Assembly (NCBI GenBank): GCA_040506775.1
Contig: JBEVWC010000002.1
Location: 1-64,000, forward strand
Reading direction: 5' to 3'
From: Thiodiazotropha sp040506775
GTDB lineage: Bacteria; Pseudomonadota; Gammaproteobacteria; Chromatiales; Chromatiaceae
DNA length: 64,000 nucleotides
Every line of letters begins with the position of its first letter. Position 1 is the stretch's first letter. A program made the translations under genes and the position numbers. Under the pieces are notes generated by a model. The model was not told where the DNA came from, did not search any database, and saw only the letters and a list, made by a program, of their open reading frames with translations. This document shows positions 24,675-33,082 of this stretch, piece by piece.

Positions 24675-25719
24675 TCAAAAAGCCGAAGCCGGCAAAGTGA
24701 TCGCAACCGCCGATACTCCCGAGAAGCTCAAAATCCGGGGTGTGGAGCGGTCCGCGATCCTGCTGCTGGCACTGGGTGAGAAGGATGCCGCCGAGATTCT
24801 GCGTCACATGGGACCCAAGGAGGTTCAGGACGTGGGTCTGGCGATGGCAACCCTGACGAATGTTTCCACCGACCAGATGGAAGCGGTGATGCACGAGTTC
24901 GTCACCACCCTGGAGACCCAGACCGCTCTGGGACTCGGTTCTGACGAGTACATCCGCAACATGCTCACCAGCGCCCTGGGCGAGGACAAGGCCGGCGGTG
25001 TGATCGACCGCATCCTGCTCGGTCGTAACAGTAAGGGCCTGGAACAGCTGAAATGGATGGATCCACGGGCGATTGCGGAGCTGATCCGCCTGGAACATCC
25101 GCAGATCATCGCCATCGTGCTTTCCTTCCTCGAATCCGACCAGGCCGCCCAGGTGGTGAGTCAATTCCCGGAACGGGTACGCACCGATGTGATCATGCGC
25201 ATTGCCACCCTGGACGGTATTCAACCGGTGGCTCTGCAGGAACTGGACGAGATCCTCGAGAAACAGTTCTCCGGCGCCTCCAATGTCAAATCCTCCAGCC
25301 TCGGCGGAGTCAAGACCGCCGCGGAAATCCTCAACATGCTCGACGGTGCCGTCGAGAGCAAGCTGATGGAAGAGATCTCCGAGGTGGATGCGGACCTCAG
25401 CCAGGAGTTGCAGGACAACATGTTCGTCTTCGAGAACCTGGTGGACGTGGACGACCGGGGTATCCAGACCCTGTTGCGCGAGGTCAGTACCGAGCAGTTG
25501 CTGCTGGCGTTGCGTGGTGCCGATGAGGTGCTCAAGGAGAAGATCTTCAAGAACATGTCGAAACGCGCCGCGGAGATGCTCAAGGACGATATGGAAGCTG
25601 CGGCCCCGGCCAAGCTCAGCGATGTCGAAGCCTCGCAGAAAGAGATCCTGCAGGTAGCCCGCCGCCTGTCGGATGCGGGTGAGATCATGCTGGGAGGTGG
25701 CGGTGATGAGTTCGTCTGA
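24664..25719 (+). CDS. fliG: Flagellar motor switch protein FliG
   Basis: The 351-residue protein links the MS ring to the C ring and interacts with MotA. The N-terminal domain has RSAILLLALGEKDAAEILRHM near residue 30, the middle domain LIRLEHPQIIAIVLSFLESD near residue 140 with the EHPQ motif, and the C-terminal domain NMFVFENLVDVDDRGIQTLLREV followed by KNMSKRAAEML. The charged torque-helix residues (D, D, R, E near 260-275) are in place. It begins inside fliF and its end overlaps the fliH start by 14 bases, so the block is tightly coupled. Confidence 0.96.
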   Translation: MPTSQKAEAGKVIATADTPEKLKIRGVERSAILLLALGEKDAAEILRHMGPKEVQDVGLAMATLTNVSTDQMEAVMHEFVTTLETQTALGLGSDEYIRNMLTSALGEDKAGGVIDRILLGRNSKGLEQLKWMDPRAIAELIRLEHPQIIAIVLSFLESDQAAQVVSQFPERVRTDVIMRIATLDGIQPVALQELDEILEKQFSGASNVKSSSLGGVKTAAEILNMLDGAVESKLMEEISEVDADLSQELQDNMFVFENLVDVDDRGIQTLLREVSTEQLLLALRGADEVLKEKIFKNMSKRAAEMLKDDMEAAAPAKLSDVEASQKEILQVARRLSDAGEIMLGGGGDEFV

Positions 25720-26389
25720 TTCCACAGACCGGGATTTCGAGGAGATCCGTCAGTGGATTCCACCGGAGATGGGGGAGCGCAAGTCCAGACCAGCATCCGG
25801 CAAAATCTCTCCACCCCCGGCCCCGCCCACCGCGGAGGAGCTGGAGGCGATCCAGCAGTCCGCCTACGAAGAGGGCTTCGAGCGGGGCAAGCAGGAGGGT
25901 TTCGAGTACGGCCACAAGGAGGGTCTGACCCGTGCCCGCCAGGATCTGCAACGCTACACCGAACGCTTCGACCGTCTCCTGGAAACCTTTGAACACCCCC
26001 TGCGCAACCTGGACAACGAGGTGGAGAAGGAGCTGCTCACCCTGGTGGTCGCGATCGTCAAGCAACTGGTGCGCCGGGAGGTCAAGAGTGATCCCCATCT
26101 GATTATCGGGGTGGTCCGCGAGGCCCTCTCGATCCTGCCGGTGGCCTCGCGCAATGTACGCCTGCTGGTGCACCCGGAGGACGCGGACCTGATCCGTGAG
26201 ATCTATGCCCTGGGCGAGAGCGAAACCGGATGGCAGCTGATCGAGGATCCGGTGATCAACCGGGGTGGTTGCAAGGTGGTGACGGATGCCTCTCAGATCG
26301 ATGCGACCCTGGAGTCCCGCCTTGCCAGCCTGATTGCGCCACTGCTGGCCGGCGCTCGGGCCATCGATGAAAACAACAGCCAGGAGTAG
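25706..26389 (+). CDS. fliH: Flagellar export ATPase regulator FliH
   Basis: The 227-residue protein holds the FliI ATPase inactive and delivers it to the export gate. Near residues 50-80 it has the AYEEGFERGKQEGFEYGHKEGL run, whose glycine-spaced pattern (G-x-x-x-G) is the FliH/YscL hallmark. The C-terminal half, with RNVRLLVHPEDADLI and GGCKVVTDASQIDATLESR, is the conserved FliI-binding domain. ATG 25706 has GGAGG 8 bases upstream and lies inside the end of fliG. A longer in-frame start upstream is less likely. Confidence 0.93.
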   Translation: MSSSDSTDRDFEEIRQWIPPEMGERKSRPASGKISPPPAPPTAEELEAIQQSAYEEGFERGKQEGFEYGHKEGLTRARQDLQRYTERFDRLLETFEHPLRNLDNEVEKELLTLVVAIVKQLVRREVKSDPHLIIGVVREALSILPVASRNVRLLVHPEDADLIREIYALGESETGWQLIEDPVINRGGCKVVTDASQIDATLESRLASLIAPLLAGARAIDENNSQE

Positions 26390-26396
26390 CGCGGAT

Positions 26397-27803
26397 ATGG
26401 CCACACCCCTGGGCAGAGAACGGCAGAGAATGTGGGTGGAACGCCTGAGACGCTATCAGGACCGGCTCGGAGACGACCGGGGCCTGGTGGTGGAGGGACG
26501 ACTCACCCGTATGGTGGGCCTCACCCTCGAGGCGATCGGCTGCCGTGCCATGATCGGCGGACAATGCGATGTGGTCAGCAGCAACGGCACCCACATCGAG
26601 GCCGAAGTGGTCGGCTTCGGTGAGGACAGTCTCTATCTCATGCCCACCGGGGACATTCAGGGTCTCGAACAGGGCGCCCGGGTGATTCCCACCGGCCGGG
26701 TGTGCGAGGCCGTGGTCGGCGATCAACTGCTGGGCCGGGTCATCGACGGCGCGGGCAAACCCCTGGATGGGCTGGGTCCGATCCACTCGGACGAACATCG
26801 GCCGCTGACCGGTACCACCTTCAACCCCCTGGCGCGCACCCCGATCCGCGAACCCCTGGACGTGGGGGTGCGGGCGATCAACGCCCTGCTCAGCGTCGGG
26901 CGGGGTCAGCGGCTGGGCCTGTTCGCCGGTTCCGGTGTGGGCAAGAGCGTGCTGCTGGGCATGATGACCCGCTACACCAACGCAGACGTGACGGTAGTGG
27001 GACTGATCGGTGAACGTGGCCGCGAGGTCAAGGAGTTCGTCGAGAACATCCTTGGCAAAGAGGGCCTGAAGCGGGCCGTGGTGGTCGCGGTGCCCGCGGA
27101 CAATCCCCCCCTGAGGCGCATGCACGGGGCGATGCTCGCCACCAGCATCGCGGAAAACTTCCGCGAGCAGGGCAAACATGTGCTGCTGCTGATGGACTCC
27201 CTGACCCGCTATGCCCAGGCTCAGCGCGAGATTGCCCTGGCAATCCACGAACCCCCGGCCACCAAGGGCTATCCGCCTTCGGTGTTTGCCAAGATGCCGC
27301 AGCTGGTGGAACGGGCGGGGAACGGCGACAAGGGGGGCGGTTCGATCACTGCGTTCTACACCGTGCTGACCGAGGGGGACGACCAGAACGACCCGATCGC
27401 CGATGCGGCCCGGGCGATCCTCGACGGACACATTGTGCTGTCCCGCCGCCTGGCGGACGCCGGTCACTATCCGGCCATCGATATCGAGGCCTCGATCAGC
27501 CGGGCGATGAACGATGTCACCCGCTACGGACATCAGGAGGCCGCACGCTCGTTCAAGCATCTATACTCCCTGTATCAGCAGAATCGTGATCTGATCAGCG
27601 TGGGTGCCTACGAAGCGGGCAGCGATGAACAGATCGACATCGCCATCTCGGCGATGCCGGCGCTGAACCGGTTCCTGCGCCAGGACATGCATACGCCTGT
27701 GACCCTGGCGCAGAGCCTGGAGGACTTGGAAGCCCTGTTTCCGGCGGAAGAGGAGGAGCCGCTGGAGGTACCGGCGGGACTCGAACTGCCGCAAATCCAA
27801 TAA
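26397..27803 (+). CDS. fliI: Flagellum-specific ATPase FliI
   Basis: The 468-residue ATPase powers type III export of flagellar subunits. It has Walker A GSGVGKS near residues 178-184, GLIGERGREVKEFV after it, Walker B LLLMDSLTRYAQAQREIALA near 265 and the C-terminal SRAMNDVTRYGHQEAARSFKHL. The length and order are those of the F1-beta-like T3SS ATPases. Upstream in-frame starts exist within the end of fliH. ATG 26397, 13 bases after an AGGAG, fits the family N-terminus better, though the spacing is long. Confidence 0.95.
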   Translation: MATPLGRERQRMWVERLRRYQDRLGDDRGLVVEGRLTRMVGLTLEAIGCRAMIGGQCDVVSSNGTHIEAEVVGFGEDSLYLMPTGDIQGLEQGARVIPTGRVCEAVVGDQLLGRVIDGAGKPLDGLGPIHSDEHRPLTGTTFNPLARTPIREPLDVGVRAINALLSVGRGQRLGLFAGSGVGKSVLLGMMTRYTNADVTVVGLIGERGREVKEFVENILGKEGLKRAVVVAVPADNPPLRRMHGAMLATSIAENFREQGKHVLLLMDSLTRYAQAQREIALAIHEPPATKGYPPSVFAKMPQLVERAGNGDKGGGSITAFYTVLTEGDDQNDPIADAARAILDGHIVLSRRLADAGHYPAIDIEASISRAMNDVTRYGHQEAARSFKHLYSLYQQNRDLISVGAYEAGSDEQIDIAISAMPALNRFLRQDMHTPVTLAQSLEDLEALFPAEEEEPLEVPAGLELPQIQ

Positions 27804-27823
27804 ACGCATAACGGTAACCATCC

Positions 27824-28252
27824 ATGTCGCCATCAAAACGACTCAGACCCGTACAACGCTTCGCCCATTCCAAGGAGCAGACCGCGGCCCGCAGCATGGG
27901 CGCGGCGCGGCGCAACCTGGAACAGGAGGAAGCCAAGCTGCAGCAGCTCAAGGTCTATCATCAGGAGTACCTGGATCGTTTCCAGACCCTGGCCGCGGAG
28001 GGCATCAGCGCCGCTCAGCTGCAGGAGTACCGGGCGTTTCTCGCGAAACTCGATGAAGCAATTCGTCAGCAGGAACAGATCGTCGCCGCCAGTACGGTCA
28101 ATCACAACAGTCACAAGGACAACTGGAAACAGAAGCACAGCCGTACCCAGGCCCTGAACAAGGTGGTGGATCGTTACGAACGTCAGGAGCAGCAGAGTGC
28201 GGACCGGCAGGAACAGAAAGAGAACGACGATCTGAATCAGTCCCGCTCCTGA
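27824..28252 (+). CDS. fliJ: Flagellar export chaperone FliJ
   Basis: The 142-residue protein is almost entirely a two-helix coiled coil, with RNLEQEEAKLQQLKVYHQEY near residue 31 and RTQALNKVVDRYERQEQQS near residue 103, as in FliJ, which acts as the central stalk of the FliI ring. The ribosome-binding site is weak. It is the last gene of the fliE-J operon, followed by an 80-90 base gap. Confidence 0.9.
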   Translation: MSPSKRLRPVQRFAHSKEQTAARSMGAARRNLEQEEAKLQQLKVYHQEYLDRFQTLAAEGISAAQLQEYRAFLAKLDEAIRQQEQIVAASTVNHNSHKDNWKQKHSRTQALNKVVDRYERQEQQSADRQEQKENDDLNQSRS

Positions 28253-28342
28253 ACCTGCTCACTACCCATCGCTCAGGACGGGCGCAACGGTCAGGATGGC
28301 CGATATCCCATCCAATACAAGATCAGGTATGATGTGCGGCGT

Positions 28343-29593
28343 ATGAGCGCTGAAAATCCCGCAATGGAGTTGTCCCTACCCCCCAGTGTCGTCCAGGTTG
28401 GCCGTCAGCCCATACTCGATCGCAATCTGCGGGTATACGGCTATGAGTTGCTGTACCGTTCACTCGCCGGGTCGGATGGCGTGGACGGTGACACGGCGAC
28501 CGCCCGCACGGTGATGGACGGCTTCCTCGAATTCGGTCTGCAGCGCCTGGTGGGTACGCACCGGGCCTTCGTCAACGTGACTGAGCGCTTTTTCACCAGC
28601 GATCAGGATATCCCCATCGACAACAGCCGTCTGGTCATCGAAGTACTGGAGACCATCGAGTTGAGTGCTCCGGTGGTGGATGGGGTGAAGCGCTGGCGGG
28701 AACGGGGTTTCACCATTGCTCTGGATGACTACCGCTTCGAATCCCGCTGGGAACCCCTGTTACCCCATTGCGATATCGTCAAGGTGGAGATTCTGGGGCT
28801 GGATCTCGAAACCTATCGGGAGGAGATTGCCTATCTGAAATCCCTGGGCCTGACCCTGCTGGCGGAAAAGGTTGAGACCCGCAAGGAGTTCGATCAGGCC
28901 AAGGCGCTGGGTTTTGATCTGTTTCAGGGGTTTTTCTTCGCCAAACCCCAGACGCTCTCCACTGCCCGCAGCCAGAGCAACAAGAACCTGCTGCTGAAAA
29001 TGATCGCCAAGGTCAACGACCCGGATTCCGAACTGGACGAGATCGCCGAGCTGGTGGAACTGGATCCGAACCTGAGTTTCAAGATTCTGCGGGTACTCAA
29101 TTCGGCGGCGGTGCATCTGCCCCACAAAGTGCAATCGATTCACCAGGCGGTGATCTACATCGGCATTGACCGGTTACGCGCCTGGTCCACCCTGTTCCTG
29201 ATGGCCGGTCTCGAAATGGCTTCCCCGGAGCTGATCACCACCAGCCTGGTCAGAGCCGAACTCTGCCGCTCCCTCTCCCGGGAGCTGCACATCGGTCACC
29301 CGGAGAGCAGTTACACGGTCGGCCTGCTCTCGACCCTGGATGCGATGCTGGATCGTCCCATGTCCGAGTTGCTGGAGGATCTGCCCCTGCCTCGGCTGAT
29401 GATCGATGCCCTGTTGTCCCACCAGGGGCCTCTGGGGAACGAACTGCAGTGCGCCATCGACCTGGAACGCTGTCAATGGATGAGCGAGGCGGCACAGCTG
29501 TTGCCCGTCGATCAGCTCAATGCCCTCTATGTGCAGGCCCTGGAACGGGTCGAGACACTGCGCAGTACGATCAACCAGCACAACCTGATCTGA
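28343..29593 (+). CDS. EAL-HDOD signalling protein (YuxH family)
   Basis: This 416-residue protein joins a degenerate EAL domain (about residues 10-205) with an HDOD domain (about 215-410). VGRQPILDRNLRVYGYELLY opens the EAL part, where the catalytic E-A/V-L motif is replaced by YELLY; the later VIEVLETIE, ALDDYRF and AEKVET segments follow the EAL layout but with changed metal ligands. Such proteins usually bind or sense cyclic-di-GMP without hydrolysing it. The HDOD part has LDPNLSFKILRVLNSA and QAVIYIGIDRLRAW. ATG 28343 is preferred; GTG 28334 and ATG 28364 are alternatives and no site decides between them. Its place after fliJ suggests a link to motility, as do related VieA/YuxH proteins. 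Confidence 0.87.
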   Translation: MSAENPAMELSLPPSVVQVGRQPILDRNLRVYGYELLYRSLAGSDGVDGDTATARTVMDGFLEFGLQRLVGTHRAFVNVTERFFTSDQDIPIDNSRLVIEVLETIELSAPVVDGVKRWRERGFTIALDDYRFESRWEPLLPHCDIVKVEILGLDLETYREEIAYLKSLGLTLLAEKVETRKEFDQAKALGFDLFQGFFFAKPQTLSTARSQSNKNLLLKMIAKVNDPDSELDEIAELVELDPNLSFKILRVLNSAAVHLPHKVQSIHQAVIYIGIDRLRAWSTLFLMAGLEMASPELITTSLVRAELCRSLSRELHIGHPESSYTVGLLSTLDAMLDRPMSELLEDLPLPRLMIDALLSHQGPLGNELQCAIDLERCQWMSEAAQLLPVDQLNALYVQALERVETLRSTINQHNLI

Positions 29594-29599
29594 CTCCGG

Positions 29600-29866
29600 T
29601 CAGGGCACCACTACTCCGTAGATCGGCCCAGAAGGGGTCTGGCAGACGCAGTAGGCGCCCACCTCCACCTGCTTGTACATGTTGCAGATACCGGAGTAGA
29701 TACCGCATTTGCGGCTGAACCGGGTTTCGCTCTGGGTGGTGTAGGTACGGGTATGGGAAGGCGTGGCAGGGGCAGTTTCGCTGGCTTCCGGGTCCGCCCG
29801 GACGGGCGTCGAAACGATCCCAGCGAGGAGCAGGGTCGCGCCCAGCCGGTTGAGGCTACACTTCAT
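29600..29866 (-). CDS. Small secreted cysteine-containing protein
   Basis: The 88-residue product has a signal peptide (MKCSLNRLGATLLLAGIVST, likely cut after VRA near residue 24). A Pro/Thr/Ser linker leads to a compact C-terminal part with four cysteines (FSRKCGIYSGIC and YCVCQTPSGPIYGVVVP). GGAG 7 bases before the ATG supports the start. It ends head-on to the EAL-HDOD gene with 6 bases between stop codons. It is 63 bases after the fhlB-like stop on the same strand. I recognise no family; a periplasmic or surface-bound disulfide mini-domain is likely. Confidence 0.65.
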   Translation of the reverse strand: MKCSLNRLGATLLLAGIVSTPVRADPEASETAPATPSHTRTYTTQSETRFSRKCGIYSGICNMYKQVEVGAYCVCQTPSGPIYGVVVP

Positions 29867-29928
29867 GGTCGTCTCCTTGGCGGTGAGTATCCGTTGCTGT
29901 CATAGGGCTCTCTGAGACCTTAGAGGGT

Positions 29929-30225
29929 TCATGGCAGATGTTCATAACCGGGTGGACGTTTGCCCGACAGCAGGTAGGCAAAGGCGATGACCTCAGCCAC
30001 GGCCCGGTACAGGGCCTGGGGGATCTCCTCTCCCAGGGGCAGTTGCGCCAGCAAGGCCGCCAGTTCCGGGTCCTCGTGCAACGGTACGTCATGCTCCTCG
30101 GCCAGGGCGAGAATCCGTTGAGCCAGTTCGCCCCGGCCTTTCGCGGTGAGCCTGGGGGCGTTTTCACCGTCATAGTTGAGGGCAATCGCGACCTCGTCCG
30201 AATGTTGGGTTTTTTTTCTGCTCAT
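29929..30225 (-). CDS. FlhB C-terminal-like protein (FhlB/EscU domain)
   Basis: The 98-residue protein matches the cytoplasmic C-terminal domain of the export switch protein FlhB: VAIALNYDGENAPRLTAKGRG, AEEHDVPLHEDPELAALLAQ, GEEIPQALYRAVAEVIAFAY. Full FlhB has four membrane helices and an N-P-T-H autocleavage site, both absent here. Such stand-alone copies (often called FhlB) can substitute for the cleaved domain. The start overlaps the fliK stop by 4 bases. Confidence 0.88.
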   Translation of the reverse strand: MSRKKTQHSDEVAIALNYDGENAPRLTAKGRGELAQRILALAEEHDVPLHEDPELAALLAQLPLGEEIPQALYRAVAEVIAFAYLLSGKRPPGYEHLP

Positions 30226-31457
30226 GCCTTCTCGTTGAGGAGTGTGTGGTCACTCGGCAGTTCGTGCTCATTCTCCGCCGATCCCTGGTAGGAAGCGAGC
30301 TTGGTGACCTCCAGCCCGGCGGATTCCAGTCCCCGCCGCAGGGTGTCGAGGTGCTGTGTGACCCGTTGTGAGGTGTCCGGATTCTGCGACCAGATGATTG
30401 TTGAGACACGCTCACCGACCAGGTGCAGCTGTACCTTCATCGGCCCCAGGGGCGTGAGGTTCATGTGCAGGGTCAGACGCCAGCCGGACGAGACATCCTT
30501 GCTGGCATGCGGGGCGTCGGGTGAGATCCGGAACTGAAACAGGTCGACCCCATTCTCGTGGCGGATCGGCAGTTCAAATTGCCAGATCGGGCGTCCTCCA
30601 TCCTCTGAGGCGAGTGAGTGCAGCTGGTTGGTCTGGATGCGCGCCACCGCGCCATCCAGGTGCTTGAACAGGTCGAGCAGGAGCTTGACCGTCGGGTTGG
30701 ATTCCATCGCGGTGGTTGGGGTTTGGCCCGGCACTGGGGCCGCTCCCTGGGGCAGCGGCAGCGGGGCTGTCTGGGACGGGGGTGTGGACTGGGTCGCTGA
30801 CTGGGGTGTCCCCTGGGGCAGCAGTCCAGGCCCGGTGCGCAGCGCTGCCTGTTGTGCGGCCGTCAGGGAAGGTGCCTGGCTGATGAAGCTCCTGACCAGG
30901 CCCACCAGGCGCAACAGGTTGAGTTTCAGATCCTGGGGGTTCGGGTTTCCACGTAACAGCAGGGATTCGGTCTGGTTGCCGCTCAGGGGCAGTGCGCGGG
31001 CCAGGATCGCCTTGAACTCCGGGTCATTGAGCCGGACCACCTGATTGATCAGCTGTTCCACCGCCTGCCTGACCGGAGTGGGCAAGGGGGGAGCGTCGGA
31101 TTTCGACAGGGTCTGTGTGAGGGCCTGGAAGAGCTGCGGCAGGGGTTGCTGACGGGGCAGGGTGGTTTTCAGCGCCATTGCGGTCAGGGTCTTCTGGCTG
31201 GGCAGGGTCAGGACCTTGAGTTCCGGAAGCTCGCCGGTCTTCTCAACCTGCAGCAGCAGGGGTTGTCCCGGTTTGACGCTGAGGGTGGTTTGCGCAGTGA
31301 GCCGGGCGACACCGATACGCAGTTGCATGGCGCCTTCGACGTTTTCACTCAACGCCGTACCGTGCAGGATCTGTCCAGGTTGGAGATTCTGCAGCAGAGC
31401 CCGGGTGGTGGTCGCCGTGGGCAGGGGCGGCAGGATTTTCGCGATCGGGATCTGCAT
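30222..31457 (-). CDS. fliK: Flagellar hook-length control protein FliK
   Basis: The 411-residue protein measures hook length and switches export from hook to filament subunits. The N-terminal half is poorly conserved and proline/glutamine/threonine-rich (TPQSATQSTPPSQTAPLPLP near residue 205), as expected for the ruler part. The C-terminal domain (about 285-390, PF02120) shows WQFELPIRHENGVDLFQFRI, GWRLTLHMNLTPLGPMKVQL and STIIWSQNPDTSQRV. It forms an operon with the fhlB-like gene, which fits the known FliK-FlhB interaction. It runs opposite to the fliE-J operon. Confidence 0.88.
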   Translation of the reverse strand: MQIPIAKILPPLPTATTTRALLQNLQPGQILHGTALSENVEGAMQLRIGVARLTAQTTLSVKPGQPLLLQVEKTGELPELKVLTLPSQKTLTAMALKTTLPRQQPLPQLFQALTQTLSKSDAPPLPTPVRQAVEQLINQVVRLNDPEFKAILARALPLSGNQTESLLLRGNPNPQDLKLNLLRLVGLVRSFISQAPSLTAAQQAALRTGPGLLPQGTPQSATQSTPPSQTAPLPLPQGAAPVPGQTPTTAMESNPTVKLLLDLFKHLDGAVARIQTNQLHSLASEDGGRPIWQFELPIRHENGVDLFQFRISPDAPHASKDVSSGWRLTLHMNLTPLGPMKVQLHLVGERVSTIIWSQNPDTSQRVTQHLDTLRRGLESAGLEVTKLASYQGSAENEHELPSDHTLLNEKA

Positions 31458-31660
31458 GGGGAATAACGGCTGCGGTTAAGTGGAGTCTCTGCACGGGTTG
31501 ATGGACGCTCACTGAAGTATACGTGAATCCGGGCGATACCGATGAATAACAGGACCGTGACCCGACAGATGGTTTCTATGGCGCCTCGGGATGATCGGTT
31601 CGGGAGCCACAGGTCCCTGTTTCAGGCTATAGTTTGGTTGAGTTTCAGGAAGGGTTGTTT

Positions 31661-32446
31661 ATGTCGTCGCAGGAACAAAATACACCGCAGGGATGGTACA
31701 TCAGGCATGAGGGTTTGATTACCGGTCCCCACGCCGAGTCCCGCATACGCCAGCACCTGATGGACGGCACCTGGACTTTGTCCGATGAGATCAGTGTGGA
31801 CAAAAAGAGCTGGCAACCCCTGCTGAGTGTACCCCAGGTGGTACCGTTGCAGATGCGTGCTGAAGCGGGTGATGCGGGTGCCAGGGCGCAGATCGACACC
31901 CGCGCCAAATTGAGCGCAAGGGACCGGGCGGAGACCCGGCGTATTCCGCTGATTCCCCTGTTGGTGGTCACCCTGGTGCTGGGTGCGGCGGTCTCCCTGG
32001 CACTTTTACTGAATACCGGAGGCGAGTCGGACTCGCCTCTGTGCGATGCACCGCCCGGCCCCGGGGTGAACTGGCGTAATTGCGTACTGGTCGGGATCGA
32101 TGCGGGATCTGCGAGTCTCGCGGGTGCCAATCTCAACAGCACGGTGTTGCGGGATGCCCAGTTGAGCGCCACGGATCTGAGCGATGCCCATCTCGACTAC
32201 GCGGATCTGCGCGCGGCGAATCTCAGCTATGCGCGGCTGCAGCGTGCCTCACTGCTGGGCGCAAACCTGCAAGGCGCGGATCTCAGGGAGGCCGATCTGA
32301 GCGGCGCGGATCTGCGTTTTGCGGATTTCACTGACAGCCGCGTAAAAGGCATGCTGCTCAACGGTGCGCATCTGGATGAGGCGATCTGGGTCGACGGGCG
32401 CAGCTGTGCCGCCGGTTCAGTGGGCGTCTGCCGTTTCGGGAAATGA
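31661..32446 (+). CDS. GYF_2 / TM / pentapeptide-repeat protein
   Basis: The 261-residue protein has three parts. Residues 1-65 resemble a GYF_2 domain (PF14237): GWYIRHEGLITGPHAESRIR and a W-x-P-L end. One membrane helix follows at about 98-118 (IPLLVVTLVLGAAVSLALLL). The C-terminal part (about 145-240) is a pentapeptide-repeat beta-helix with the A-D/N-L-x-x pattern: ASLAGANLNSTVLRDAQL, SATDLSDAHLDYADLRAANL. AGGAAGG before ATG 31661 makes it the start rather than an upstream in-frame GTG. The orientation puts the repeats in the periplasm if the N-terminus is cytoplasmic. Function unknown. Its last 30 bases overlap the end of the convergent AMMECR1 gene. Confidence 0.8.
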   Translation: MSSQEQNTPQGWYIRHEGLITGPHAESRIRQHLMDGTWTLSDEISVDKKSWQPLLSVPQVVPLQMRAEAGDAGARAQIDTRAKLSARDRAETRRIPLIPLLVVTLVLGAAVSLALLLNTGGESDSPLCDAPPGPGVNWRNCVLVGIDAGSASLAGANLNSTVLRDAQLSATDLSDAHLDYADLRAANLSYARLQRASLLGANLQGADLREADLSGADLRFADFTDSRVKGMLLNGAHLDEAIWVDGRSCAAGSVGVCRFGK

Positions 32447-33010
32447 TTCGGTTTCGTAACGCATCACTTCAAGGCTGTCGGACCAGTAGTCATGGGGTAA
32501 ACCGGCCTTCTGTTTGAGATGCAGGAGGAAATCCCGGGGATCGGGCAATGACTCCCACACCGACGGCAGGAAGGTTCCGCGGTGCCGCCCGTCCACCAGG
32601 ATCAATCCGTCGATACCCGGCCTGATCTGATGCAGCAGATCCTCCTCGGAAGTGAAGTGCATGGGTTCCGAGGGCGTGAGGATCGAGATATGGATATCCA
32701 GGTGGTGCAGTTCCGCCTCCGTCAGGGGCGGGAAGCGGGGGTCACGGAACGCTGCGGCGTAAGCGTTTTCCGCCACGTCCACCACCAGCGGCTGGTATGC
32801 CTCGAGGTGCCCGATGCAGCCGCGTAGCAGACCGTTGCGGTTCAGGGTCACGAAACAGGCACGCTCCACCCGCAGGGCTTCCGGGTAGTCGTGCGGGTCG
32901 ATCCTCGACGGTGACTGATGATGCACGCCATGCCGAATCGAGTCCCAGGCGACTTCCATGAGCTGCTCTCGGAGCGGTGGTGCCAGATGATTGGTCGATG
33001 GAATGCTCAT
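32417..33010 (-). CDS. amrA: AMMECR1-family protein (AmmeMemoRadiSam system A)
   Basis: The 197-residue protein is a member of PF01871: CFVTLNRNGLLRGCIGHLEAY carries the LRGCIG hallmark near residue 65, followed by NAYAAAFRDPRFPPLTEAEL, LDIHISILTPSEPM and GLILVDGRHRGTFLPSVWESL. ATG 33010 lies 8 bases after an AGAGGA. The bacterial genes are usually linked to those for MEMO-like and radical SAM proteins, but here those partners lie at 46.9-48.8 kb on the other strand. The biochemical role of the trio is not established in bacteria. Confidence 0.9.
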   Translation of the reverse strand: MSIPSTNHLAPPLREQLMEVAWDSIRHGVHHQSPSRIDPHDYPEALRVERACFVTLNRNGLLRGCIGHLEAYQPLVVDVAENAYAAAFRDPRFPPLTEAELHHLDIHISILTPSEPMHFTSEEDLLHQIRPGIDGLILVDGRHRGTFLPSVWESLPDPRDFLLHLKQKAGLPHDYWSDSLEVMRYETESFPETADAH

Positions 33011-33082
33011 GAGACGGGTCCTCTCAGGTAAGCCTCCCTTTATATCAATCTTGGTGAATTTCCTGCCAGGGTACAAGGGAGG

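Noticed and set aside
18435..25725. Long open frames on the minus strand opposite the flagellar genes
   Set aside because: They run antisense to fleQ, fleS, fleR, fliF and fliG, which have complete domain and motif matches. The antisense proteins are Gln/His/Leu-rich without recognisable folds, as expected in GC-rich coding DNA.
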